DNA from: Bacteroidia bacterium | GTDB lineage: Bacteria; Bacteroidota; Bacteroidia; Bacteroidales; Azobacteroidaceae | DNA length: 64,000 bases | Assembly: GCA_026000155.1 (NCBI GenBank) | Contig: BNYG01000006.1 | Location: 1-64,000, forward strand | Reading direction: 5' to 3' | Part shown: positions 45,901-54,207 of the stretch, piece by piece | How the letters are laid out: the number at the start of each line of letters is the position of its first letter | How positions within the stretch are numbered: the stretch's first letter is position 1 | Made by a program: the position numbers and the translations under genes | Notes under the pieces: generated by a model | What the model was told of the DNA's origin: nothing | Database searches by the model: none | Seen by the model: only the letters and a program-made list of their open reading frames with translations

Positions 45901-46053
45901 AAAGCAAAAATGGAACGCCTGCGATTTTATGTGAGCGGGCAGAATTTATTTACCATTAAAGCAAAAGACTTTACAGGTGTTGATCCGGAAAATCCGGGTT
46001 TTGGGTATCCTATTCCGGTAACTTGTACGGTTGGCTTTAATCTAACTTTTTAA
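42922..46053 (+). CDS. SusC-family TonB-dependent transporter of the fructan locus
   Basis: About 1043 residues from the ATG at 42922; a longer frame with a TTG start would include the promoter. Signal peptide ends at LMAQ-TP. Then a carboxypeptidase-regulatory-like domain (VSGTVLSDGEGMPGVSVVEK), the plug (LEQIVVTGYTSQKKADLTGA, RIRGIGTLNNNDPLYVIDGV, VLRDASAASIYGSRAANGV) and a beta-barrel ending in GFNLTF. It should import fructo-oligosaccharides, judged from the GH32 and fructokinase genes in the same operon. Confidence 0.94.
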   Translation: MERHFLKMKRKIATVFMLVLPFTLMAQTPPVSGTVLSDGEGMPGVSVVEKGTTNGTISDLDGKYSIALKNTASTLVFSMVGMLTQEKPAKAGAVIDVVLKSDDLLLEQIVVTGYTSQKKADLTGAVSVVKVSDMMSAAENNPIKALQGRVAGMTVTADGNPSGAATVRIRGIGTLNNNDPLYVIDGVPTKGGMHELNSNDIESIQVLRDASAASIYGSRAANGVIIITTKQGKQGKTKLTFDAYLTSTHYNSHLDVLNAKEYGQALWQAAVNPGGGGQPNNNNIGYKYDWSYDANGNPVLQNIYLPKYLDDGLTMRSADTDWFNEVSKAGLIQSYNMSVSNGTDNGNYFFSLGYFDNDGTIKNSNFNRVSVRMNSDYKLFDGKLTIGENFSFNRTSELQSPGDVLDLSLKALPMVPVHTVDGIGWGGPSKGMNDRQNPVRLLEANKDNPYNYWRLFGNAFVNLEIIKNLNIRSSYGIDYGNFYKRYLQHTYQSGFMSSNNSAVNLEQSHSVKWNWTNTIAYTREIDKNVFDVLGGMEMFRSNDISFNAYTSGENAFVVETPEYMWPNMSTGTAQVGGSGTGYSLLSYFGKVNYAYDNRYLVSGTIRYDGSSRFGKNNRFGTFPAFSLGWRMTEEAFMESAKEILSDLKLRLGWGQTGNQEIDNYATYSIYSPNYGTADPTWDTVHGTAYDISGNNQGSLPSGYMKLQSGNDDLKWETTTQTNIGLDFGFFNQKLYGSAEYYIKETKDILIRPAYIATVGEGGDRWANGASMENKGYEISLGYRNKTAFGLSYDVNANISGFKNKITKLPVEVENSYGGRAGDNILGRPFGSFYGYVADGIFKTQEEVDNHVKQDGKALGRIRYKNLDDDNEITAMDQTWIGCPYPDFAYGLSIYLEYKGFDLNVFFQGIQGNVLDNWVKKQTDFWSIDDVNSNKGRRLLNAWSLSNPDSNIPALQNTNTNDEGRFSTYYIEDGSYLKLRNIQLGYTLPKAITGKAKMERLRFYVSGQNLFTIKAKDFTGVDPENPGFGYPIPVTCTVGFNLTF

Positions 46054-46091
46054 AGACTTTAAAGTCCTTAAGGACGTTAAGGACTTTAAGG
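46051..46091. repeat. Hairpin repeat between SusC and SusD genes
   Basis: CTTTAAAGTCCTTAA (46057-46071) pairs with TTAAGGACTTTAAGG (46077-46091) around a five-base loop, beginning at the SusC stop. There is no T-run, so it is not a standard terminator. It may affect mRNA processing or be a dispersed repeat. Confidence 0.55.
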
Positions 46092-46119
46092 CAATAATCA
46101 CAAAAAAAAATAAACAACA

Positions 46120-47793
46120 ATGAAAACAGTAAAAATAATATTCAGCCTGTTCTGCTCAGCGCTTATACTCACAAGCTGCTCAGATTTCTTGGAAGAGAAA
46201 CCGCAAGCTATTCTCAATGAAGAAGAAGTGAATGACCCCGATAAGTTGGTTACTTCTGTGTATTCCGAGTTGGGGAATGACCATTATACTACTCCCAATA
46301 GTTTGTGGCCTTACGGTACGGTGCGTTCGGACGATGCTTATAAAGGCGGTTCCGGCGAACAAGACATTCAAGAATTTCATTTCTTTGAGACTTCTACCAA
46401 TATCACTACCGATATAGGCGTAGTAGATGGATTATGGTTTCAATGTTACCGGGCTATCTCCCGCGCCAATACCGCTTTACGGATATTGAACGAATTAGAG
46501 GACAGCAATCCTGTCAAGACAACCCGTATTGCCGAAGCTCGTTTTTTACGGGGGCATTTCTATTTCCTGTTGAAGATACTTTTTAAGAACATTCCCTATA
46601 TTGATGAAACCATTGCGATAGCAGACTATGGCACAATCTCTAACGTTGCTTTAAGCAATGATGAATTGTGGGCAAAGATTGCCGATGATTTTCAGTATGC
46701 AACGGATAATTTGCCCGAAACACAGCCGGATAAAGGTCGCGCCAACCGGTTTTCCGCTGCTGCTTATTTAGCAAAGACGTATCTGTATAAAGCTTATCGC
46801 CAGGATGACAAGAATGTAGTAACAAGTATTGACCCGTCAGACCTTCAAAAAGTATTGACTAATACAGAGATAGTAATTGGTTCACATTACAAATTAGAAT
46901 CGGATTTTGCCGATAACTTCCTGCCGGGAGATTATGAGAATGGTGAAGAAGCTATCTTTTCAATTCAATATTCTCAAAACGATGGTACGAAATTCGGGCG
47001 ACTTAACTTTGGCGATTTGCTTTCTACACCGATGAAGTTGGGATGTTGCGACTTCCATAAGCCCAGCCAAAGTTTGGTAAATGCTTTCAGTACGGTAAAC
47101 GGGTTGCCGAACTTTACTTCTTACAACAGCAATACTTCGGGAATAGCAGACAAAACCGACCCGCGCCTGTTCCACACCGTTGCCATCCCCGGTTTTCCGT
47201 ATAAGTATAATACCACTTTGATTTACGAAGAAGATTGGAACCGCAATCCGGGTACTTATGGTGTTTATGCTTCTATGAAAGAGAATGTGGATCCAAGTTG
47301 TGATTGTTTTGTGCACATGGATCCATTTTATGCGAATTCCAAGAATCGCATCCTGATTCGGTATGCCGATGTTTTGTTGATGCGTGCAGAGGCTTTTATC
47401 GAATTGAAACAGGAAGCAGAAGCATTGCCTTTAATCAATCAAGTGCGCGACCGGGCGAAAAACAGTACCGCTTTTATTGATTATGCCAACGACAAAATTG
47501 AGATTGCTCCATACACATCAAGCCATTGGACTAACGCTTTCGCACAACAAGCCTTGCGCTGGGAACGCCGTTTGGAATTTGCCATGGAAGGAGGACGATT
47601 TTTCGACCTCGTGCGTTGGGGGATAGCCGACCAAATAATGAACGAATACTATCAGGCAGAATCTCTCCGCCGTCCCTATTATGGCAATGCCTCTTTCGTG
47701 AAAGGCAAGCATGAATATGTGCCGATTCCCGAAAATCAAATCAAGTTCAGCAAATATTTATACAAACAAAATCCCGGGTACGGAGGAAACTAA
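46120..47793 (+). CDS. SusD-family lipoprotein of the fructan locus
   Basis: 557 residues. Lipobox SALILTSC (Cys20) followed by SDFLEEKP, acidic as in surface-exported lipoproteins. SusD blocks: AEARFLRGHFYFLLKILF, DVLLMRAEAFIELKQ, LRWERRLEFAMEGGRFFDLV and the closing YVPIPENQIKFSKYLYKQNPGY. It forms the lid of the SusC pore and binds the fructan chain. Confidence 0.95.
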   Translation: MKTVKIIFSLFCSALILTSCSDFLEEKPQAILNEEEVNDPDKLVTSVYSELGNDHYTTPNSLWPYGTVRSDDAYKGGSGEQDIQEFHFFETSTNITTDIGVVDGLWFQCYRAISRANTALRILNELEDSNPVKTTRIAEARFLRGHFYFLLKILFKNIPYIDETIAIADYGTISNVALSNDELWAKIADDFQYATDNLPETQPDKGRANRFSAAAYLAKTYLYKAYRQDDKNVVTSIDPSDLQKVLTNTEIVIGSHYKLESDFADNFLPGDYENGEEAIFSIQYSQNDGTKFGRLNFGDLLSTPMKLGCCDFHKPSQSLVNAFSTVNGLPNFTSYNSNTSGIADKTDPRLFHTVAIPGFPYKYNTTLIYEEDWNRNPGTYGVYASMKENVDPSCDCFVHMDPFYANSKNRILIRYADVLLMRAEAFIELKQEAEALPLINQVRDRAKNSTAFIDYANDKIEIAPYTSSHWTNAFAQQALRWERRLEFAMEGGRFFDLVRWGIADQIMNEYYQAESLRRPYYGNASFVKGKHEYVPIPENQIKFSKYLYKQNPGYGGN

Positions 47794-47826
47794 ATAATTA
47801 GGAATTAGGAATTAAAAATTACGAAT
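47794..47826 (+). repeat. AT-rich tandem repeat between SusD and the binding lipoprotein
   Basis: AATTAGG is repeated and decays into AATTAAAAATTACGAAT. Similar low-complexity spacing occurs at 20138-20160. No coding potential. Confidence 0.45.
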
Positions 47827-48678
47827 ATGAAGACAATACAACATATAATATATTTTGGGCTACTGTTATTATTTAGCCTTACAGCTTGCGAAGATAGTGC
47901 ACGCGAATCAGTCAATCTAAGTGAAGAAGTCGATATTAAGTCCTTTGCTATCAATGGTACGCAAGGAATTATTAATACTGATAATCAAACGATTACTGTA
48001 ATGATGCCCGAAGGGACAAATCTGGCATCGCTTGCGGCTACCGTAGAAATAGCTGCCGGCGCCACTCTATCGCCTGCTTCGGGTACGCAGATAGATTTCC
48101 GTTCTTCTAATAAATCGCCGGTGCAATACAGTGTCTTTAACGGCAATCTCTACAACACTTACAAAGTGACAGTGAGAGCAATAGGCGATGATGTCATTTA
48201 TCCGCTTACCATTTACAACGGCGAAAACATCACTCCCGAATGGTGGACAGTCGGTTCGGCAGGCGATATCAGCAGTAATTTTGGGAATCCCAAACCCAAC
48301 GCACTTAATCAAACACCGTACTGTGCATCCATCTGGCGCAATCCCGGAGATGACGATTGGACAGGCGGCGGCTTGGGCGGCTTAAACATCGACCCAACGG
48401 TTTATAACCGCTTCACTTTGTTGGTATGGAAAGAATATGCAGGCGATGTACAATTAGAGATTCAAGGCGAAGGTGCCGGCAATCAATGGCTGAAAGTTTG
48501 GTATGCAGGTGATGCTTTAGGCGAATGGCAAAAGTTAGAATTTTTCCTTCCCGAAGGTCATGGATTGACGAAGATACATACCATCTTGGTTGCGCCTCAA
48601 ATAACCGGTACGAAAGATGACCCGAATTTTTTCGGGCAGCGGATGTATTGGGATGAATTAATTGCGATTCCAAAATAA
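47827..48678 (+). CDS. Surface lipoprotein, likely fructan-binding (position of BT1761)
   Basis: 283 residues. Lipobox LFSLTAC-EDSARES, acidic after the Cys. The first ~125 residues (IKSFAINGTQGIINTDNQTI) look like a DUF5018-type bacterial Ig domain. The C-terminal ~150 residues are a Trp-rich jelly roll (PEWWTVGSAGD, RFTLLVWKEYAGDVQLEI, GEWQKLEFFLPEGHGL) resembling a carbohydrate-binding module. It lies between SusD and GH32, the position held by the non-catalytic lipoprotein in the B. thetaiotaomicron levan locus. Binding is inferred. Confidence 0.7.
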   Translation: MKTIQHIIYFGLLLLFSLTACEDSARESVNLSEEVDIKSFAINGTQGIINTDNQTITVMMPEGTNLASLAATVEIAAGATLSPASGTQIDFRSSNKSPVQYSVFNGNLYNTYKVTVRAIGDDVIYPLTIYNGENITPEWWTVGSAGDISSNFGNPKPNALNQTPYCASIWRNPGDDDWTGGGLGGLNIDPTVYNRFTLLVWKEYAGDVQLEIQGEGAGNQWLKVWYAGDALGEWQKLEFFLPEGHGLTKIHTILVAPQITGTKDDPNFFGQRMYWDELIAIPK

Positions 48679-48687
48679 GTAAATACC

Positions 48688-50235
48688 ATGAAACACATTT
48701 TTTTACTTGGACTTTTCTGCGTTTCCTTTGTCTTTGCATCTTGCGGGGACAACGACAATCTTCCTCCCGATAACGGCGAAACAGATACTGTAGATAAGAC
48801 GCTTGATTGCAAAAGTCCGCAAGAAACAGGTGCTTATACCACTTTCTTTAAACCGCAAAACGGCTGGGTGGGCGACCCGATGCCTTTTTACGATGAGGAT
48901 AGTAAAACCTACTGTTTGTTTTATTTGCAAGATTGGCGGACAGGCGCTATTGCCGACCATCCTATTTTTATGACAACAACAAAAGACTTCGGCAGTTTTG
49001 AAGGATTTGCCGAAGCGATTCCTTGCGGAGCGAATGAACAAGCGCAGGACATCTTTTTGGGGACAGGAAGTTTTGTTAAAAAAGAAGGAAAATACTACGG
49101 TTTTTATACCGGTCACAACGGTAGACTAAACCCCGCGGAGAAGATTATGTTGGCTACTTCTACCGATGGAAAAATTTGGACAAAAGTGCCGCCATTCACT
49201 TTTGAAGCTCCCGCCGGATACGATAAAAACAATTTCCGCGATCCTTGCGTCTATTTCGATGATACCCGCAACTGCTATGTGATGCTGGTGGTGACCCGCA
49301 AAAATAATCAGGGCGTATTGGCTCGATATACTTCATCGGATTTGATTCAGTGGACATTGATAGAGCCGCTTACCGATTTGGATACGGATGCAGAAATATT
49401 GGAATGTCCCGATCTGTTTAAGATGGGCAACAAATGGTATTTGCTGTTTTCGCGCATCAATCGCGACCAACACCGGAAAACATTCTATCGGATAGCCGAC
49501 AGTCCCGATGGACCTTGGCGAATTTGCGGGGATAAATCCAAGAATGAACACCACGAAACGTTTGACGGATTGTATCTTTATGCTGGAAAAACGGCTTCGA
49601 ACGGTAATGAACGTTTCCTTTCGGGCTGGTGTTCCACCGGACAGGAAGTCAATGCCAACAAAGAATTGGATTGGGCAGGGTCTCTCATTTCACACCAATT
49701 GGTACAACAAGCCGATGGTCGCCTCTATCCGGTTATTCCCGATGCCGTTGACAAAAAATTTGCACAAAAAGTGGATTTTAAATCCATAAAGCAAATCGGC
49801 AATGTTACCGGAATCGGTGATAATTTTACGATTAGCGGTGGAAATGTCGTATTCAATCGCAGCACGTCTCCTGTGAAAATAGAAATGAAAATAGATGCTT
49901 CTCAGGCGACAAAAAATTTCGGTATTGCCTTCGGAGCTTGTGATAATCAGGAAGATGTTTTTTCTTTGACTTTCGATTTGACTGCGGATAATCAATGGAA
50001 ACTTCCGGCTGTTTTTATGTATCACGAAGGAAAAGAATTGAATTTTACACCGCTGATTGTTCCAACAAATAAAATTTTCGATATAAAAATCATCATTGAA
50101 AAATCCATTTGCGTACTATATATCAATAATAACGTGGCATTTACGAATCGCATTTACAAAATGAATCAAAATCCGTGGATGCTGTTTGCAGAGGAAGGAA
50201 ATGTGAAATTTTCAAATATAAAAATTTATCAGTAA
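48688..50235 (+). CDS. GH32-family fructan hydrolase, probable surface enzyme
   Basis: 515 residues. Lipobox VFASC-GDNDN; the acidic residues after Cys19 suggest surface export. The GH32 propeller carries the nucleophile Asp in an unusual NGWVGDPMPFY (canonical WMNDPNG), the RDP motif in NNFRDPCVYF and the acid/base Glu in AEILECPDLF, so all three catalytic carboxylates are kept. A C-terminal beta-sandwich follows. Surface placement and a modified first motif would suit an endo-acting levanase or inulinase that makes oligosaccharides for SusC; endo action is inference. Confidence 0.85.
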   Translation: MKHIFLLGLFCVSFVFASCGDNDNLPPDNGETDTVDKTLDCKSPQETGAYTTFFKPQNGWVGDPMPFYDEDSKTYCLFYLQDWRTGAIADHPIFMTTTKDFGSFEGFAEAIPCGANEQAQDIFLGTGSFVKKEGKYYGFYTGHNGRLNPAEKIMLATSTDGKIWTKVPPFTFEAPAGYDKNNFRDPCVYFDDTRNCYVMLVVTRKNNQGVLARYTSSDLIQWTLIEPLTDLDTDAEILECPDLFKMGNKWYLLFSRINRDQHRKTFYRIADSPDGPWRICGDKSKNEHHETFDGLYLYAGKTASNGNERFLSGWCSTGQEVNANKELDWAGSLISHQLVQQADGRLYPVIPDAVDKKFAQKVDFKSIKQIGNVTGIGDNFTISGGNVVFNRSTSPVKIEMKIDASQATKNFGIAFGACDNQEDVFSLTFDLTADNQWKLPAVFMYHEGKELNFTPLIVPTNKIFDIKIIIEKSICVLYINNNVAFTNRIYKMNQNPWMLFAEEGNVKFSNIKIYQ

Positions 50236-50239
50236 TATT

Positions 50240-52036
50240 ATGAAAAATTTATTAATACTGTTTACCATGAGTATTTTTCTCCTGTCTTGTGAAAACAAGC
50301 AAAATATTCAGATTAAGACATCGGAAGAGAATACATCTTTATCGTTCAAGGCCTCTCAAAAATATCTTTTACTTCCGATAGAAGACACAGGCGAAGAACT
50401 AAAAACGGAACTGTTCGTTGACGGCAAGTTTGTCAACAGTTACATCATTCGCTTAGCACAAAATAAAATTGATTATTGGGTGCCGATTGACCTTTCGGAA
50501 TGGCAAGGAAAAGAAATCCGGATAGATATTCCTGAATTAAACGAATCGGCTGTTTGCCTGAAAGAAATCAAATTGTCCGATACGTTTGATTTTAATTCAA
50601 ACGAACCATTTCGTCCGGCATATCATTTTACTCCACCTTACGGTTGGATGAACGACCCGAACGGAATGGTGTATTACGCCGGCGAATATCATTTGTTTTA
50701 CCAGTACAATCCTTATGGAACTCGCTGGCAGAACATGAGTTGGGGACATGCCGTAAGTACGGATTTGGTGCATTGGAAACATTTACCGGTTGCCTTGTCG
50801 CCTGATAGCTTGGGAACGATTTTTTCGGGAAGCGCAGTGGTGGATGAAAACAATACGGCAAGCTTTCAAACAGGAAGTGAAAAAACCTTGCTGGCATTTT
50901 TCACACACAGCGAACGCAAAGGACAATTTCAAAGTCTTGCTTATAGCAACGACAAAGGGCGCACATGGACGAAATACGAAAACAATCCCATTCTGCAACA
51001 TGCCACGGCAAAAGATTTTCGAGACCCCAAAGTGTTTTGGCATGAGCCTTCCGGAAAATGGATAATGGTTTTGGCAGTCGGTCAGGTAATCGAAATTTAT
51101 TCTTCGCCCAATGCGAAAGAATGGACGTATGAAAGCAATTTCGGTGAAGGTTACGGCTCGCACGATGGCGTATGGGAATGTCCCGACCTTTTTGAATTAG
51201 ATTTCCCCCTTGAGGGGGGACAAAGGGGGGTTAAATGGGTAATGATTGTAAATATCAATCCGGGCGGACCAATGGGTGGCTCTGCAACGCAGTATTTTAT
51301 CGGTGATTTTGACGGAAAGACATTCGAATGCGATTATCAACCGGAAGAAAAACATTGGCTCAACTGGGGCAAAGACCATTACGCTGCCGTTACATGGAAC
51401 AATGTCCCTGACAATCGCCGTATTGCCATTGCTTGGATGAGTAATTGGGAATATGCGAACGATGTCCCTACACAAAATTTCAGAAGTTCCTTGACTGTTC
51501 CCCGTGAACTGAAATTAGTAAAGCAAGGCGCTTCATACGGATTGACCAATTATCCGGTAATAGAAACAGAAAATTTACGACAGGAGAAAAAAGAATGGGA
51601 AAACATTACTGTTGTAGATGATTACAGCATTGATAAATTGTTGGAAAACAATTCCGGTGCATACGAATTAGTAATAGATATCGAAAACCAATCGGCAGAA
51701 ATCATCGGCTTCAAACTGTTTAATGATTTGGGCGAATTTGTAGATTTGTATATTAGTCTTCCCGAAAAAAAATGTTACGTCATGGATAGGAATGCCAGCG
51801 GGAAAACTGATTTCAGCGACCGTTTTGCCACGGTCACTTCCTCCCCGATTGAGGCGAAAAAAACCTACCGCTTGCACCTCTTAATCGACAAAGCATCCAT
51901 AGAATGTTTTGAAGGCGATGGGGAAATCAGTATGACCAATCTTGTTTTCCCTTCTGAACCTTACAATCGCATCGGGTTTTACGCCAAAGGCGGGAATTTT
52001 ACAGTGAAGCAATTTGTAATCTATAATTTAAAATAA
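50240..52036 (+). CDS. GH32-family exo-fructanase, probably periplasmic, with an inserted repeat
   Basis: 598 residues. Lipobox SIFLLSC-ENKQN. An extra ~100-residue N-terminal beta domain comes before the canonical GH32 motifs: HFTPPYGWMNDPNGMVYY, the SGS strand IFSGSAVV, DFRDPKVFWH, WECPDLFELD and, at the end, the beta-sandwich (LLIDKASIECFEGDGEISM). It should release fructose from chain ends in the periplasm. Right after the ECPDLF motif the segment FPLEGGQRGV is the translation of a G-rich repeat at 51203-51232, absent from typical family members. Confidence 0.9.
   Translation: MKNLLILFTMSIFLLSCENKQNIQIKTSEENTSLSFKASQKYLLLPIEDTGEELKTELFVDGKFVNSYIIRLAQNKIDYWVPIDLSEWQGKEIRIDIPELNESAVCLKEIKLSDTFDFNSNEPFRPAYHFTPPYGWMNDPNGMVYYAGEYHLFYQYNPYGTRWQNMSWGHAVSTDLVHWKHLPVALSPDSLGTIFSGSAVVDENNTASFQTGSEKTLLAFFTHSERKGQFQSLAYSNDKGRTWTKYENNPILQHATAKDFRDPKVFWHEPSGKWIMVLAVGQVIEIYSSPNAKEWTYESNFGEGYGSHDGVWECPDLFELDFPLEGGQRGVKWVMIVNINPGGPMGGSATQYFIGDFDGKTFECDYQPEEKHWLNWGKDHYAAVTWNNVPDNRRIAIAWMSNWEYANDVPTQNFRSSLTVPRELKLVKQGASYGLTNYPVIETENLRQEKKEWENITVVDDYSIDKLLENNSGAYELVIDIENQSAEIIGFKLFNDLGEFVDLYISLPEKKCYVMDRNASGKTDFSDRFATVTSSPIEAKKTYRLHLLIDKASIECFEGDGEISMTNLVFPSEPYNRIGFYAKGGNFTVKQFVIYNLK
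51203..51232 (+). repeat. C/G-run repeat embedded in the GH32 gene
   Basis: TTCCCCCTTGAGGGGGG followed by ACAAAGGGGGGTT forms a short hairpin (CCCCC/GGGGG) and resembles intergenic G-run elements of Bacteroidetes. It is read in frame as FPLEGGQRGV within the GH32 enzyme. Confidence 0.55.
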
Positions 52037-52038
52037 TC

Positions 52039-53019
52039 ATGAAACAAATATGTAAAACGGATGAAAAGGGGATTGCGGGTCAAGCCCGCAATGACAGCCC
52101 TTTGTGCAAGAAAACAATCGTAGGACTTGGAGAAATCCTTTGGGACGTGTTTCCCGAACGGAAAGTATTGGGCGGCGCTCCGGCAAATTTTGCTTATCAT
52201 GCTTCGCAATTCGGCTTTGAAGGCTATGCCGTAAGTGCCATTGGAAAAGATTTATTGGGAAAAGAAATTTTGGATAGCTTGGCTGAAAAGCAGCTCAATT
52301 TTCTGATAGAAAGCATTGATTATTCAACCGGAACGGTACAGGTAACATTAGACGACAAAGGCGTGCCGCAATATGAGATTTGCGAAAACGTAGCTTGGGA
52401 TCATACTCCGTTTACCGGGCAAACGGAAGAATTGGCGCGAAACTGTCGTGCCGTTTGTTTCGGCTCGTTGGCGCAACGGAGTGAGGTATCTCGCGCCACT
52501 ATTTATCGTTTTTTGGAATTAGTGCCGGATGATGCCTATAAGATATTCGACATCAATCTTCGGCAACATTTCTACAATAAAGAAATTATCCACGAATCAT
52601 TACAGCGATGCAACGTACTCAAAATTAATGACGATGAAGTGAAAATTGCCGCTCAATTATTCTGTCATTGCGGGCTTGACCCGCAATCCCCCGATTTTTC
52701 AGAACAGGACTTTTGTCGGCAACTTCTCAAAGAATACAATCTGCAAATGGTCATTGAAACAAAAGGAGCCGTAGGCAGTTATGTTTTGACTGCCGGTGAA
52801 ACTTCCTATTTAGATACTCCTAAAGTGCATGTAGCGGATACTGTCGGGGCGGGCGACTCATTTACTGGTGCATTTGTAGCTGCTTTATTGCATGGAGATT
52901 CAATCAAGAAAGCCCATCAATTGGCGGTGGAAGTTTCGGCTTATGTCTGTACGCAACACGGCGCCATGCCGAAATTACCGGATGCATTTATCGAATTATT
53001 CAAAGAAAAAATCATATAA
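52039..53019 (+). CDS. Fructokinase (PfkB/ribokinase family) with two palindromic repeats in its reading frame
   Basis: 326 residues. PfkB features: VGLGEILWDVFPERKVLGGAPANFAYH (in parts), GSLAQRSEV, FDINLRQHFY, LKINDDEVKIAA, VIETKGAVGS and the catalytic GAGDSFTGAFVAALL. It phosphorylates fructose entering from the GH32 reactions. Two segments do not belong to the fold: GIAGQARNDS near the N-terminus (repeat at 52070-52096) and CHCGLDPQSP near residue 210 (repeat at 52663-52689). Both are in frame and leave the motifs intact, so the enzyme may still work. It is placed as in the B. thetaiotaomicron levan locus. Confidence 0.92.
   Translation: MKQICKTDEKGIAGQARNDSPLCKKTIVGLGEILWDVFPERKVLGGAPANFAYHASQFGFEGYAVSAIGKDLLGKEILDSLAEKQLNFLIESIDYSTGTVQVTLDDKGVPQYEICENVAWDHTPFTGQTEELARNCRAVCFGSLAQRSEVSRATIYRFLELVPDDAYKIFDINLRQHFYNKEIIHESLQRCNVLKINDDEVKIAAQLFCHCGLDPQSPDFSEQDFCRQLLKEYNLQMVIETKGAVGSYVLTAGETSYLDTPKVHVADTVGAGDSFTGAFVAALLHGDSIKKAHQLAVEVSAYVCTQHGAMPKLPDAFIELFKEKII
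52070..52096 (-). repeat. Palindromic repeat in the fructokinase N-terminus
   Basis: A full 27-bp copy of the TGTCATTGCGGG-type element on the minus strand, translated on the plus strand as GIAGQARND near codons 11-19, just before the true PfkB fold begins. Confidence 0.85.
52663..52689 (+). repeat. Second palindromic repeat inside the fructokinase gene
   Basis: A full 27-bp copy in plus orientation, translated as CHCGLDPQS. It lies between the NDDEVKIAAQLF helix and the following SEQDFCRQLLKEY helix, i.e. in a likely surface loop. Confidence 0.85.
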
Positions 53020-53021
53020 TC

Positions 53022-54176
53022 ATGAAAAACAACAAAATTCTAATACAGTTACTCCCCATCATGCTGGCATTCTTTGTCATGGGAGCCGTCGATTTAGTCG
53101 GCATTGCCTCCAATTATGTCAAAGAAGATTTCGGATTATCCGATACGATGGCCAATCTTTTTCCGTCGATGGTCTTCTTTTGGTTTCTCATCTTCTCCAT
53201 TCCAACCGGACTACTGATGAATAAAATAGGACGCCGGAAAACCGTTCTTTTGAGTTTGATCGCAACGGCGTTGGCATTGCTTGTCCCTGTGGTGAATTAC
53301 AATTTTACATTTATGTTGATTTCTTTTTCCCTTTTAGGAATTGGCAACACGCTGATGCAAGTATCTTTAAATCCCTTAATCTCCAATGTCGTAACCGGAA
53401 ACAAATTAGCGAGTACGCTCACTTTGGGACAATTCGTGAAAGCCCTCGCTTCCTTTGCTGCACCGCTCATTGCCGGATGGGCAGCCTTGCACTTTGGCAA
53501 CTGGCGGTTGTTATTCCCGGTTTATACAGCAGTAACCGTTCTTTCGTTTATATTATTGAGTGTCACTAAAATAGAAGAAGAACCTTATCAAAGCAAATCC
53601 TCTTTCATGGATTGTTTCCGGTTATTGGGCAGTTGGCAGATTTTATTGTTTTTCATCGGCATCATGGCGCACGTAGGGATTGATGTTGGAATAAATGCCA
53701 CTGCTCCCAAAATTCTCATGGAACGGATTGAAGGTATGACTTTGGCAGATGCCGGATTTGCCACGAGCCTCTATTTCCTGTTTCGTGTAGCCGGATGTTT
53801 TTTGGGAACATTTATCTTAGCCCGTTTCTCCATTCATAAATTCTTCATTATTAGCGTAATCAGTATGGCATTGTCAGTTGTCGGATTATTTTTTGCAGCC
53901 GACCTTACCACGCTGTATATCTGTATGGCGTTAGTAGGTTTCGGCAATTCCAATATTTTCCCGATGATATTTTCCAAAGCCATACAATCGATGCCCGAAC
54001 GGGAAAACGAAATATCCGGTTTGATGATTATGGGCGTTTCCGGCGGAGCTGTATTTCCGCTTTTGATGGGTGTGGGGTCGGATTTGCTGAAAAGTCAAGT
54101 GGGGGCGGTTGTTGTTTTGGCGGTATTGGTGGTTTATTTGTTTTTTTTAACACCGTTTATTAAGGCTAAAAAATAA
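53022..54176 (+). CDS. Major facilitator sugar permease (probable fructose transporter)
   Basis: 384 residues, about 12 membrane helices, no signal peptide. The first half carries the MFS loop motif GLLMNKIGRRKTVLL, and helix 1 (MLAFFVMGAVDLVGIASNYV) resembles FucP/GlcP-like sugar permeases. It starts 2 bp after the fructokinase stop. By position it corresponds to the inner-membrane fructose importer of the known levan locus. The substrate is inferred from this context. Confidence 0.85.
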   Translation: MKNNKILIQLLPIMLAFFVMGAVDLVGIASNYVKEDFGLSDTMANLFPSMVFFWFLIFSIPTGLLMNKIGRRKTVLLSLIATALALLVPVVNYNFTFMLISFSLLGIGNTLMQVSLNPLISNVVTGNKLASTLTLGQFVKALASFAAPLIAGWAALHFGNWRLLFPVYTAVTVLSFILLSVTKIEEEPYQSKSSFMDCFRLLGSWQILLFFIGIMAHVGIDVGINATAPKILMERIEGMTLADAGFATSLYFLFRVAGCFLGTFILARFSIHKFFIISVISMALSVVGLFFAADLTTLYICMALVGFGNSNIFPMIFSKAIQSMPERENEISGLMIMGVSGGAVFPLLMGVGSDLLKSQVGAVVVLAVLVVYLFFLTPFIKAKK

Positions 54177-54180
54177 TGCG

Positions 54181-54188
54181 TATATTTG
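54181..54188 (+). promoter_or_regulatory. -7 element for the hybrid sensor gene
   Basis: TATATTTG matches TAnnTTTG and lies 20 bp before the ATG of the hybrid sensor, just after the permease stop. It would give the sensor expression independent of the operon. Confidence 0.5.
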
Positions 54189-54207
54189 CAGGTGTTACTT
54201 GTAATCC

